Source of the DNA: Tellurirhabdus bombi
GTDB taxonomy: Bacteria; Bacteroidota; Bacteroidia; Cytophagales; Spirosomataceae
Assembly (NCBI RefSeq): GCF_021484805.1
Contig: NZ_CP090557.1
Span: 1,228,501-1,292,500 of the forward strand
DNA: 64,000 bases
Direction of reading: 5' to 3'
Shown here one piece after another: positions 7,973 through 16,316 of the stretch. Positions within the stretch are counted from its first letter, which is position 1, and each line of letters begins with the position of its first letter. The translations under genes and the position numbers were made by a program. A model generated the notes under the pieces. That model was not told where the DNA came from, ran no database searches, and saw only the letters and a list, made by a program, of their open reading frames with translations.

Positions 7973-9142
7973 ATGGCGTCCACAACCTTTGATTTAACAG
8001 GATTGAATTTTAATTTAACGGAAGAGCATCAGGCGGTTCAGGAAGCGGCGCGTGATTTTGCGCAGAACGAACTCCTGCCGGGCGTCATCGAACGGGACAC
8101 CGCAGCCAAATTTCCTACGGAGCAAGTTCGGCGCATGGGCGAACTCGGTTTTTTGGGCATGATGGTCTCCCCCGAATACGGGGGCGGGGGCATGGATACC
8201 GTTTCGTACGTAATCGCTATGGAGGAAATTTCTAAAGTAGATGCTTCCTGCTCGGTTATTATGTCTGTTAATAATTCACTGGTATGCTGGGGACTGGAAC
8301 GCTTTGGATCAGAACAGCAAAAACAGAAATACCTCACAAAGCTGGCAACAGGCGAGCAACTCGGCGCGTTCTGCCTCTCGGAACCGGAAGCCGGCTCCGA
8401 CGCTACTTCGCAACATACAACCGCTTTTGACGCGGGCGATCATTATTTAGTAAACGGCACCAAAAACTGGATTACCAACGGTGGCTCGGCAGGCATCTAC
8501 CTGGTCATGGCCCAGACCGATATTGACAAAAAACACCGGGGCATCAACTGCCTGATTGTAGAAAACGGCCAAGCGGGTTTTGTGGTTGGTAAAAAAGAAG
8601 ACAAGATGGGCATTCGGGCTTCCGACACGCATTCGTTGATGTTTACGGATGTCCAGGTAGCTAAAGAAAACCGGATTGGCGAAGATGGGTTTGGCTTCAA
8701 GTTTGCCATGGCGACCCTTAACGGGGGCCGCATTGGCATTGCGGCCCAGGCGCTAGGAATTGCTTCGGGTGCCTACGAGCTGGCGCTTAGCTACGCCCAG
8801 GAACGGAAATCCTTTGGCAAACGGATATTTGATCACCAGGCCATTCAGTTCAAGCTGGCCGAGATGGCCACCAAAATCGAAGCTGCCCGGCTATTGGTGT
8901 TCAAAGCCGCCCGCCTAAAAGATGAACATAAAGATTATGTGCAGGCTGCGGCAATGGCCAAGTTATATGCGTCGGAGGTAGCCATGTGGGCCACGACCGA
9001 GGCCGTGCAAATTCATGGTGGGTATGGTTATGTAAAAGAATACCACGTAGAGCGCCTAATGCGGGATGCAAAAATCACGCAGATCTATGAGGGTACGTCC
9101 GAAATCCAAAAATTAGTAATCGCCAGAGAATTGGTTAAATAG
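7973..9142 (+). CDS. Acyl-CoA dehydrogenase
   Basis: FAD-dependent enzyme for the first step of beta-oxidation, forming trans-2-enoyl-CoA in the cytoplasm. The 389-residue length is normal for the short/medium-chain group. Visible motifs are CLSEPEAGSDATS and WITNGGSAGIYLV (FAD/substrate), FGKRIFDHQAIQFKLAEM, and QIYEGTSEIQKLVIAREL, which carries the catalytic glutamate of the short/medium-chain type. It supplies the step before the hydratase/dehydrogenase and thiolase at 1-3 kb, and its promoter carries the same palindrome as theirs. Chain-length preference cannot be read from the sequence. Confidence 0.96.
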   Translation: MASTTFDLTGLNFNLTEEHQAVQEAARDFAQNELLPGVIERDTAAKFPTEQVRRMGELGFLGMMVSPEYGGGGMDTVSYVIAMEEISKVDASCSVIMSVNNSLVCWGLERFGSEQQKQKYLTKLATGEQLGAFCLSEPEAGSDATSQHTTAFDAGDHYLVNGTKNWITNGGSAGIYLVMAQTDIDKKHRGINCLIVENGQAGFVVGKKEDKMGIRASDTHSLMFTDVQVAKENRIGEDGFGFKFAMATLNGGRIGIAAQALGIASGAYELALSYAQERKSFGKRIFDHQAIQFKLAEMATKIEAARLLVFKAARLKDEHKDYVQAAAMAKLYASEVAMWATTEAVQIHGGYGYVKEYHVERLMRDAKITQIYEGTSEIQKLVIARELVK

Positions 9143-9237
9143 CACTTTTATACCGCTCGCTTAATTTTTTTAGAAAAAGCTCTGCTATTTTTTGCAATAG
9201 ACTGTCATCTTTTTTTATATTTTCGCAAGAAAAAAAG

Positions 9238-9269
9238 TTGTATTAGTTTTGTCCAATTTATTAGATTTG
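9238..9269 (+). promoter_or_regulatory. Promoter of the AraC-type regulator gene
   Basis: TTG (9238-9240), 21-nt spacer, TAGATTTG (9262-9269), an exact consensus match. A second -7 box, TAGTTTTG, sits at 9244-9251 without a clear -33 partner. The predicted leader is about 55 nt. The surrounding 100 bp is very T-rich. Confidence 0.6.
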
Positions 9270-9331
9270 TGCAAAATATGCGTAAAGCTCTTCATTGACA
9301 TAACGAACAACGGGAAAAAGATTGCAACACC

Positions 9332-10258
9332 ATGGAAGATTACAACAAGATTATTGAGTCGCTCGGAGTGAAATTTATTAAAGCACGGAATATCCGTATC
9401 CTCCAGCCTATCACCATAAAAAATTACTACGATGTAGAGAATACCTTAACAATTCTTTACAACGGCGAAGTTTCTTTTGGCGAAGAGTCCCAGCAGGTTG
9501 AAGTAGGTGATATGCTATTTATTCCGGGAGGAAAGCATGTTACCGTTACTTACGGCGACCCTTCTCACCCTAAAACAGTCTCGAATGAAGAATTTATGAC
9601 GCATCGGGAGCTGTATCTGGAAGCCAATCGGGATCCGCAGAAGGTTAGCAACATGCCGAATTCTTTTGGGTACGTATCCTTTGAGGCTAAGGTTTTCGAT
9701 TCGGTTAACTTCTTTAACTCGCTGGATATTCCGCCGTTTATCATCAAACGTGATGACAATCTGGCGCAAACCATCAACCAGATTCTGGTTGAGGATATGC
9801 TGGATACTGCGGGTAAAGGACGAATCATTAAAATCAAAACCGAAGAGATTGTTATTGAAGTCATTCGCTACATCCTGAAATACAAACTGTTTGTTGAACA
9901 ACTAGTTACGAACAGCACTTATTTCAAAGATCCGCGTTTGATTGATATTTTCGCTTACATCAAGGATAACCTGGGCGGCGATCTTTCTAACAAAGTATTG
10001 GCAAACGTAGCCAATGTTTCGGAAGATTATGTTGGTCAGTATTTCAAGATGCTGACGGGTATCAATCCGCAAGACTACATCGAATACCAGCGTATGGAAG
10101 CAGCGGTTGGCCTTCTGCGCACAACGAAGAAGAGCATTCGGGCTATTGGTGCCGAAGTGGGTTACAAAGACACGGCTTATTTCTGCCGCCGTTTCAAAAT
10201 GATGTTCGGGATTCCGGCTGGTAAAATGCGCCGTCGCGAGTCGCTGATGAACGTATAA
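9332..10258 (+). CDS. AraC-family regulator with N-terminal cupin-like domain
   Basis: Probable transcription factor of 308 residues. The first 100 residues contain a cupin-like sensing segment (LTILYNGEVSFGEESQQVEVGDMLFIPGG). The C-terminal 95 residues form the AraC double helix-turn-helix: DNLGGDLSNKVLANVANVSEDYVGQYFK and then YKDTAYFCRRFKMMFGIPAGKMRR. The middle segment between them (150-200) is alpha-helical in character. It stands alone downstream of the acyl-CoA dehydrogenase, with its own promoter. Effector and targets are unknown; link to fatty-acid metabolism is only positional. Confidence 0.9.
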   Translation: MEDYNKIIESLGVKFIKARNIRILQPITIKNYYDVENTLTILYNGEVSFGEESQQVEVGDMLFIPGGKHVTVTYGDPSHPKTVSNEEFMTHRELYLEANRDPQKVSNMPNSFGYVSFEAKVFDSVNFFNSLDIPPFIIKRDDNLAQTINQILVEDMLDTAGKGRIIKIKTEEIVIEVIRYILKYKLFVEQLVTNSTYFKDPRLIDIFAYIKDNLGGDLSNKVLANVANVSEDYVGQYFKMLTGINPQDYIEYQRMEAAVGLLRTTKKSIRAIGAEVGYKDTAYFCRRFKMMFGIPAGKMRRRESLMNV

Positions 10259-10266
10259 ACAGAGCT

Positions 10267-10309
10267 TTGGTCAGTGGTTGTTAATGACGCATTAACGACT
10301 GCTGACTAA
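10267..10309. terminator. Long hairpin between convergent genes
   Basis: Stem of 17 bp (10270-10286 with 10290-10306) including three G-U pairs, loop ACG, extended outward by three more pairs. It covers the stop codon of the pcrB-like gene and follows the AraC gene by 9 bp. There is no T-tract on either side, so it may work as a bidirectional end structure rather than a classical terminator. Confidence 0.5.
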
Positions 10310-11092
10310 CGGCTCATTAAACGCCCTAACGACTTCGGCGATTTCCGGTAACAGCTCGGGATCTTTTTCAATGCCGTTACCAACTACCACTACATCTGCC
10401 CCTGCTTGCAGAGCAGCCAGGGCTTTCTCCGCAGAATTAATGCCTCCACCTACAATAAGGGGGGTATCTACGGCTTTCCGTACAGCAGCAATCATTTCAG
10501 GCGCTACGGGGCGCTTGGCTCCGCTACCCGCATCCATATACATGAGCCGCAAACCGAGCATTTCACCCGCCATAGCCGTGCAGGCAGCAACACTGGGCTT
10601 ATCGTAGGGTAAGGGAGTAGTATTACTTATGTAAGAAACAGTCGTTTGCACGCCACTATCAACAAGCATGTAGCCAGTTGGTAGCACTTCCAGTCCGCTT
10701 TGCTTCAGGATCGGTGCGGCAATGACGTGTTGACCAATTAAAAATTCTGGATTCCGACCCGAAATCAGCGAAAGCAATAAAATAGCGTCCGCGCTGGGTT
10801 CAATGTGCAGGCTATTTCCCGGAAATAAAATGGCCGGAATATTCGTGTAGTTGCGGATGGTTTTGATCACATCCTGAAGAACAAAATTGGTAATCAGACT
10901 CCCACCAACGAAGAAGAAATCAATCCGATTTTCAACGCTTCGGAGTAATAGGTCTTTAAACGCGTCTTGCTCGACCTTATCCGGATCGAGCAAGACAGCA
11001 AATGATTTTTTACCTGATTCTTTACGTTTAGTAAGGCTAGTAAGAAGCAGGTTGTGTTGGTTGGACAGACGCTGGTTGCTGCTTGGCTGCAT
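10292..11092 (-). CDS. pcrB: Geranylgeranylglyceryl/heptaprenylglyceryl phosphate synthase (PcrB/GGGPS family)
   Basis: TIM-barrel prenyltransferase that attaches a polyprenyl group to sn-glycerol-1-phosphate, the first step to archaeal-type ether lipids; bacterial group II enzymes of Bacteroidota belong to this family. The 266-residue product shows FAVLLDPDKV at the N-terminus, DFFFVGGSLITN, YMDAGSGAKRPV, and the C-terminal phosphate-binding part VGGGINSAEKALAALQAGADVVVVGNG. No ATG, GTG or TTG lies between the chosen ATG and the first conserved motif except one late TTG, so the 56-bp overlap with the upstream gene appears real. Prenyl chain length cannot be told. Confidence 0.9.
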   Translation of the reverse strand: MQPSSNQRLSNQHNLLLTSLTKRKESGKKSFAVLLDPDKVEQDAFKDLLLRSVENRIDFFFVGGSLITNFVLQDVIKTIRNYTNIPAILFPGNSLHIEPSADAILLLSLISGRNPEFLIGQHVIAAPILKQSGLEVLPTGYMLVDSGVQTTVSYISNTTPLPYDKPSVAACTAMAGEMLGLRLMYMDAGSGAKRPVAPEMIAAVRKAVDTPLIVGGGINSAEKALAALQAGADVVVVGNGIEKDPELLPEIAEVVRAFNEPLVSSR

Positions 11093-11519
11093 TATTATGG
11101 GTTAATCGCGAAAGATAATTCATTGCCTGTTGCCGCGCAAAATTAGTTGCAACCGACGTCAGAATACCCATAATGGCCCCACCGATTGCTGATTTTTTAG
11201 GTGCATCCTCGGCTGCTTTCGTGGCGCGGTGTACCTGAGCCTTTTGGCTATGCTTAGGGTAGTATTTATCGGCATCTTCATCGTAGTAAGCCTCTTCATC
11301 CTCTTCTTCATCTGATTTAGAATCAGGGAGAATAAGATTGGCGACTAGATAAACTGCCACACAAACCCCAGCGACCAGTGCCACCGTTTTACCTACTTCA
11401 GTTGCCTCGCCTTTTAGTGAATTGACATTGGTTTCAATTCGGCTTTTATATTCCTCGGTTGCCTCCATCAATTCGGCACGGCGGGCTGAAGTATCCGAAA
11501 AAAATACATTCGGGTCCAT
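11037..11519 (-). CDS. Hypothetical single-pass membrane protein with acidic segment
   Basis: No family recognised. The 160-residue product has an N-terminal helical region, one membrane segment (about 44-64, KTVALVAGVCVAVYLVANLI), a strongly acidic stretch just after it (SDEEEDEEAYYDEDAD), and a Gln/Pro-rich tail. Its last 56 bp overlap the pcrB-like gene in another frame, and the holin-X-like gene lies 65 bp upstream, so the three genes are probably one transcription unit. The arrangement resembles small envelope-stress protein pairs (YqjD/YqjE style), which is inference. Confidence 0.7.
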   Translation of the reverse strand: MDPNVFFSDTSARRAELMEATEEYKSRIETNVNSLKGEATEVGKTVALVAGVCVAVYLVANLILPDSKSDEEEDEEAYYDEDADKYYPKHSQKAQVHRATKAAEDAPKKSAIGGAIMGILTSVATNFARQQAMNYLSRLTHNNAAKQQPASVQPTQPASY

Positions 11520-11584
11520 AGATTGAGCGTTCTAAAATTAATAAAAAAATGAATTAACCGTTATTTCTCGTCAGATTGATTGCC

Positions 11585-12016
11585 TTATTCTACTGATCGC
11601 TCCGTATAAGATTGGCGAATTGAAGCCTCTGTTTGCTCGCGTAACTCGCTGATAGCGTCCGTCTTTTCCTGCGCTTTCTTCTCCTGTTGGGTCTTTATCA
11701 TGCCGTAAGCCATCTTTCGGATGGACCCAGAAAAGTAATTTTTTCCCAGAGCCCAAATGATCGTCAACACCATGAAAAAACCAGCAACAATCAAAAAGCC
11801 AAGATAACGGCTATCGAGTACATGGTTCAACCAGGCAGCCAGTAAACTGAATAAAAATATCGTTGTGATCGTCGCTAAAAAACCAAGAATCACGCCGTGA
11901 ACGGCATGAACAACGCCCTCCTCCACCTTATTGCGTGTCTCAAGCTTGAAAAGCTCTATACGCGCCTCGAGATATTTAAAGATCCCTTCTCTAATCTCAT
12001 CTAATTTTTCTAACAT
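11585..12016 (-). CDS. Phage-holin-family / YqjE-like membrane protein (Holin-X)
   Basis: The 143-residue product has a charged amphipathic N-terminal helix (EGIFKYLEARIELFKLETR), two membrane segments (about 42-66 and 73-95) and a lysine/glutamate-rich C-terminal helix. This layout matches the Holin-X (YqjE-like) family, which in spite of the name is chromosomal in many bacteria and not linked to lysis. First gene of the probable three-gene unit with the acidic membrane protein and the pcrB-like gene. Function unknown. Confidence 0.75.
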   Translation of the reverse strand: MLEKLDEIREGIFKYLEARIELFKLETRNKVEEGVVHAVHGVILGFLATITTIFLFSLLAAWLNHVLDSRYLGFLIVAGFFMVLTIIWALGKNYFSGSIRKMAYGMIKTQQEKKAQEKTDAISELREQTEASIRQSYTERSVE

Positions 12017-12107
12017 GGCCGTCTTCTAGTTAGTGGCTGTATGGTAGTACAAATTATCCGCTAATTTGTTTGGAAAATATTTTTTTCGGGCTAAAATATA
12101 AAGCGGT

Positions 12108-12115
12108 TATTTTTG
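12108..12115 (+). promoter_or_regulatory. Possible -7 box of the SprT-porU unit
   Basis: TATTTTTG fits TAnnTTTG. No -33 partner lies at a normal distance. A start of transcription near 12122 would precede both possible start codons of the SprT-like gene. Confidence 0.3.
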
Positions 12116-12167
12116 TTCGTTTCCAATAAGCTGCGCCCCTATTACGTTGGCGTTACCAGACTCATCA

Positions 12168-12782
12168 ATGAGCAATAGAAGTACATTTCTGCGCTATGTT
12201 CCCGAAAAGGCGGCTGATTATTGCACCCAATTATGGACCCAACATCAGTTCACATTTCGCATTACCCAACCTCGTAAAACCAAGCTAGGCGACTTTCGGG
12301 CAGAGCCGGGAAAAGGCTGCACCATTACCGTCAATAATAACCTGAACACCTGCGCCTTTCTGATTACTTACCTCCACGAAGTAGCCCATCTTCTTGCTTA
12401 TCAGCAATGGATTCGTTCCGCGCGGCGACGACGCCTTCAACCGCACGGTTCAGAATGGCAAAAAGCGTTTCACGCTGTTATGCAGCCGGTTCTGAACGAA
12501 TCTGTCTTCCCAGACTCTGTTTTAGTGCCATTAATTGATTATCTTCGTAGCCCGGCGGCCTCGACCGGAGCGCATTCCGGCTTAACGAAAGCACTCCGGC
12601 AACTAGACAGCAAACCTGCCAGTTATTGTCTGTTAATTGACCTCGGGGAAGGCGAACCGTTCCGTTTTTCAGAGAAAGAATATGTGCGGGGTATGAAACG
12701 GCGTACCCGCATCGTTTGTACAGAGAAAGACACCAATCGCAGGGTGTCGGTTTGGGCGCATGTCTGGGTGGAAAAAATATAA
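12168..12782 (+). CDS. SprT-like zinc metalloprotease-domain protein
   Basis: SprT-like protein of 204 residues (211 if a TTG 21 bp upstream is used; the ATG is preferred because the extra seven residues look non-coding). The zinc motif HEVAH is at residues 70-74, with a third histidine in QPHGSEW (residue 93), as expected for the SprT fold. Human Spartan of this family cuts DNA-protein crosslinks; the bacterial role is less clear. Its last 23 bp overlap the start of porU, suggesting translational coupling. No zinc-ribbon cysteines are visible at the C-terminus. Confidence 0.85.
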   Translation: MSNRSTFLRYVPEKAADYCTQLWTQHQFTFRITQPRKTKLGDFRAEPGKGCTITVNNNLNTCAFLITYLHEVAHLLAYQQWIRSARRRRLQPHGSEWQKAFHAVMQPVLNESVFPDSVLVPLIDYLRSPAASTGAHSGLTKALRQLDSKPASYCLLIDLGEGEPFRFSEKEYVRGMKRRTRIVCTEKDTNRRVSVWAHVWVEKI

Positions 12783-15700
12783 CATTTTTGGGTGGATTTA
12801 TACAATCGTTCTTTTAGGCGGTAGCTTTTCAAACGGGCTTTCTCAACCAGCCAATTCAGTACTGTCTGAGGGTTCCTGGTACCGAATTGGGGTCACCCGA
12901 ACCGGCGTTTATAAACTCACGCCCGCTTTTCTGAACCGTCTGGGCATTACCGTCGAGACGCTCGATCCCCGTATGATTCGTGTATTTGGCAACGGAGGCA
13001 CGGCTTTGCCGCAAGCCAACGCACAACCACGCCCGCAAGACTTAATTGAGAACGCTATTTCGGTAACAGGTGAGGCTGACGGACGGTTTGATGCCAGCGA
13101 TGCGGTTTATTTCTTCGCGCAAAGTCCGCACCGCATCTACTATGATTCGACCCTCCGCGATACCGCTGGCCCCCGATTTGCCCACCAGTTGAATCCTTAT
13201 TCTGACACAACTTATTATTTCCTGAATATTGGGCAGCAGGCTGGCCTACGGGTTCTCCCCTCCTCATTTACGGCACCAACGGCTCCCCTAATCACCGCTT
13301 TTGACGATTATTTTTACCAGGAAAAAGAACTGACTAATCGGGTGCAATCGGGCCGGGAATGGTATGGCGACAATTACAACGTCACGTCCCAACGGCAACT
13401 CTCATTCAATCTGCCTGGTCGGTTGCCCGGTGCGCCCACCCTGCTTACGGCGGCGCTGATGAGTCAGGGAAATGACACAACTCGCTTTCGCCTTAACTGG
13501 GGCTCTCAGGCCGTTGGCACGCAGACATTTAATCCGGTATCTACTTATCAATATGATCGAAAAGGGATTGATAGCCGGCAAACATATCGCCTTATACCTC
13601 CCTCCAATGATGAGACAATCTCGCTAACCCTCACCTACGACCGGGGAAAAGCAACCTCCACTCAGGGATACATAAATTTTCTGGCGCTACAGACCCAACG
13701 CGAAATTCGAACGTATGGCGATCAACAACTTATTCGTTCGTTAGCCTCCGCTCAACTTCCTGCCGCCCGCTATCAGGTTCGGCAGGCCAGCGCGGATCTA
13801 CTCGTCTGGGATGTCACCAATCCTTCGCAACCGATTCAGCAGTCTTTAACGTTGTCAGGTACGGACGGAACCTTTGCCGCTCCAGGTGGACTTTTGCGGC
13901 AATTTTTGCTTTTCACACCTGCCCAGGCTTACGACCCAGAACGCGGCCTACGGATAAGCAATCAAAACCTGCGGGCCCAGCCCACCCCTGATCTGCTTAT
14001 TGTTACGGCAGCCGCCTGGCAGGCACAGGCGGAGCGTCTGGCTACGCTCCGGCGCGAAAAAGACGGTTTAGAAGTGCTGATTGCCACCACGCAGCAAGTT
14101 TATAATGAGTTTGCTTCCGGTCAGCCAGACCCGACCGCGATCCGTGATTTTGCGCGTCATTTAATGAATAAAACAGCCGGAAAGCTCAAATACCTGCTTC
14201 TTTTTGGCGACGCAACCTACGATTATAAAGGAATTACGGGCTTACTCAACGCTACGCAGTTGGCCAACACAGTGCCCGTTTACGAGAGCCGCGAGTCGCT
14301 GCATCCGGTGCGAAGCTATTCGTCGGATGATTATTTCGGTTTTCTAAAACCTGAAGATGGCGAGTGGTCGGAGGTTGTGGATAGTGATCACAAGTTGGAC
14401 ATCGGTGTTGGTCGGCTTCCCCTAAAATCGGTAGAAGAAGCGCAAAACATGGTCAACAAATTGATTCGCTACGCGTCCACGAAAACCCAACATGGCGATT
14501 GGCGCACTAAAATTACGTTTGTTGCCGATGATGGCGATGGCAATATTCACCAACGAGATGCCGATTTTTTAGCGGAACAAATTATAAGAACCCGACCACC
14601 GTTTCGCACCGAAAAAATATACCTCGATAGTTATCCACAAACAGCTTCACAAACTGGCGACAAAGCGCCGCAAGTCAACCAGGCCATAAATCGGTCGCTC
14701 AACGAAGGACGCCTCATCATCAACTACAGCGGACATGGTGGCGAAGCCGGTTGGGCACAGGAACAAATTGTAACCCTCGAGGATATTTTAGGCTGGCGAA
14801 ATAGCATTTATCCGCTATTTGTAACGGCAACCTGCGAATTTGGGCGTTATGATGATCCTGCCAAAGTTTCCGGGGCAGAACTAGCGCTGTTGAATGCGCA
14901 AGGAGGTGCTATCGGACTATTAACCACAACGCGCCCGGTTTACGCCAACACCAATTACATACTTAATCAGGCTTTCTACGGCGCCTTGGCAGATCAAACG
15001 GCCCAGTCAACGCCCGTTCGTTTGGGTGACTTGGTCCGGATTACTAAAAATAACAGCCTGGCGGGCAGCCTTAACCGCAATTTCACCTTACTGGGCGATC
15101 CGTCCATGGCCCTGGCTTACCCGCAGGCGGAAATTACGCTTACGCGCCTTAACGGTCTGAGGCTTAACGCAACGAACGATACATTAAAGGCCCTGTCTTC
15201 GGTTACGCTGGAAGGTGAAGTCCGGCAACAGGGCCAACGTTTAACCGATTTTGACGGAACGATTCAGTTGACCATCTTTGCCAAACCAGATACCGTAAAG
15301 ACGCTGGGAACGGAAAAAGATAGTCCGATAATGTCGTATCAGATTTACCAGCGTAAACTGTTTGATGGTAAGGTGAGCGTACGGGCCGGCCGGTTTATCG
15401 GCGAGTTCAGAATGCCGAATTTAACGGGTCAGGCACCAGGATTAGGTAAGCTCGTGGCCTATGCCGTTCGGGCAGATAGCCTTTTTGACGCTACAGGAAG
15501 CTACGGAAAGCTTTTTATTGATCCGCGAAACGCAAATTCAGTAGCCGACACGAAGCCACCCGTCATTCAGTTGTTCATCAATGATACGACGTTCCGCGAA
15601 GGCCAGTCAGTAATTGGGCCGCGTGTCCGATTAATTGCTCGTCTGAAGGATGAATCTGGTATTAATATTGCGGGTTTAAATACGAACAACGCGTTGACGC

Positions 15701-16203
15701 TTTGGCTTAACGACGAGACGCCTGTAATAGTGAATAATTACTTTTCGGCAGATGTAGATAATTACCGATCAGGCACTATAAATTATCTTTTCAACGACCT
15801 ACAACAAGGGACTTATACCGTTCGTTTAAAAGCCTTCGATCTGTACAATAATCCCGCAGAGGCCGCGTTGAAGTTTATAGTTTCTGACAAGCCAGGTCTG
15901 ATAATTGAAACGGTAACGGCATTCCCGAACCCCGTCTCCGACCAGGCTACATTCCAAATCAAGCACAATCGGCTTGGTGAAAAACTGGAAGCTACGTTAA
16001 CCATTGTTGATATTAAGGGCCGGATAATTGCGAAAGAGCAGGCAACGTGCACAGAATGTCAAACTGTCTGGAGCGATTTAGTCTGGAATGCGCAGTCGTC
16101 AGCTAGTTTAGTAAACGGTATTTATTTTTATACAATCATCTTAAAATCAGCCAGTGACGGCTCCGTTACCAAGACGTCCGGCAAACTTATTTATGCTAGA
16201 TAG
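12760..16203 (+). CDS. porU: Type IX secretion system sortase PorU
   Basis: Cell-surface cysteine protease that removes the C-terminal signal of type IX cargo and attaches the product to the surface. The 1147-residue length is typical. Signal peptide at the N-terminus with predicted cleavage after Ser28, giving mature Gln29. The gingipain-like C25 domain has the catalytic pair His659 (YSGHGGEAGW) and Cys692 (TATCEFGRYDD). The last 95 residues (FPNPVSDQATFQI, DIKGRIIA, LVNGIYFYTI) form a type IX C-terminal domain, which PorU itself also carries. It overlaps the SprT-like gene by 23 bp and is followed by porV, its known partner in the attachment complex. Confidence 0.96.
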   Translation: MSGWKKYNIFGWIYTIVLLGGSFSNGLSQPANSVLSEGSWYRIGVTRTGVYKLTPAFLNRLGITVETLDPRMIRVFGNGGTALPQANAQPRPQDLIENAISVTGEADGRFDASDAVYFFAQSPHRIYYDSTLRDTAGPRFAHQLNPYSDTTYYFLNIGQQAGLRVLPSSFTAPTAPLITAFDDYFYQEKELTNRVQSGREWYGDNYNVTSQRQLSFNLPGRLPGAPTLLTAALMSQGNDTTRFRLNWGSQAVGTQTFNPVSTYQYDRKGIDSRQTYRLIPPSNDETISLTLTYDRGKATSTQGYINFLALQTQREIRTYGDQQLIRSLASAQLPAARYQVRQASADLLVWDVTNPSQPIQQSLTLSGTDGTFAAPGGLLRQFLLFTPAQAYDPERGLRISNQNLRAQPTPDLLIVTAAAWQAQAERLATLRREKDGLEVLIATTQQVYNEFASGQPDPTAIRDFARHLMNKTAGKLKYLLLFGDATYDYKGITGLLNATQLANTVPVYESRESLHPVRSYSSDDYFGFLKPEDGEWSEVVDSDHKLDIGVGRLPLKSVEEAQNMVNKLIRYASTKTQHGDWRTKITFVADDGDGNIHQRDADFLAEQIIRTRPPFRTEKIYLDSYPQTASQTGDKAPQVNQAINRSLNEGRLIINYSGHGGEAGWAQEQIVTLEDILGWRNSIYPLFVTATCEFGRYDDPAKVSGAELALLNAQGGAIGLLTTTRPVYANTNYILNQAFYGALADQTAQSTPVRLGDLVRITKNNSLAGSLNRNFTLLGDPSMALAYPQAEITLTRLNGLRLNATNDTLKALSSVTLEGEVRQQGQRLTDFDGTIQLTIFAKPDTVKTLGTEKDSPIMSYQIYQRKLFDGKVSVRAGRFIGEFRMPNLTGQAPGLGKLVAYAVRADSLFDATGSYGKLFIDPRNANSVADTKPPVIQLFINDTTFREGQSVIGPRVRLIARLKDESGINIAGLNTNNALTLWLNDETPVIVNNYFSADVDNYRSGTINYLFNDLQQGTYTVRLKAFDLYNNPAEAALKFIVSDKPGLIIETVTAFPNPVSDQATFQIKHNRLGEKLEATLTIVDIKGRIIAKEQATCTECQTVWSDLVWNAQSSASLVNGIYFYTIILKSASDGSVTKTSGKLIYAR

Positions 16204-16228
16204 TTATAGATAAAATCTGTTTAACCCA

Positions 16229-16258
16229 TTTTGTTTCTTTTTAATCCTCGTAACTTTG
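16229..16258 (+). promoter_or_regulatory. Promoter of porV
   Basis: TTTTG (16229-16233), 17-nt spacer, TAACTTTG (16251-16258), a consensus match at the short end of the allowed spacing. It gives porV its own transcript in addition to read-through from porU; leader about 52 nt to the ATG. Confidence 0.6.
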
Positions 16259-16316
16259 ACGTTCTCATTGTGCAGCTTGATAACCACAATGAATTTTGAG
16301 TAAATTAACCTCCTGT

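Noticed and set aside
11585-12016. Holin-X-like gene as a sign of prophage
   Set aside because: No other phage gene is nearby; the family is common on chromosomes near envelope-stress genes.
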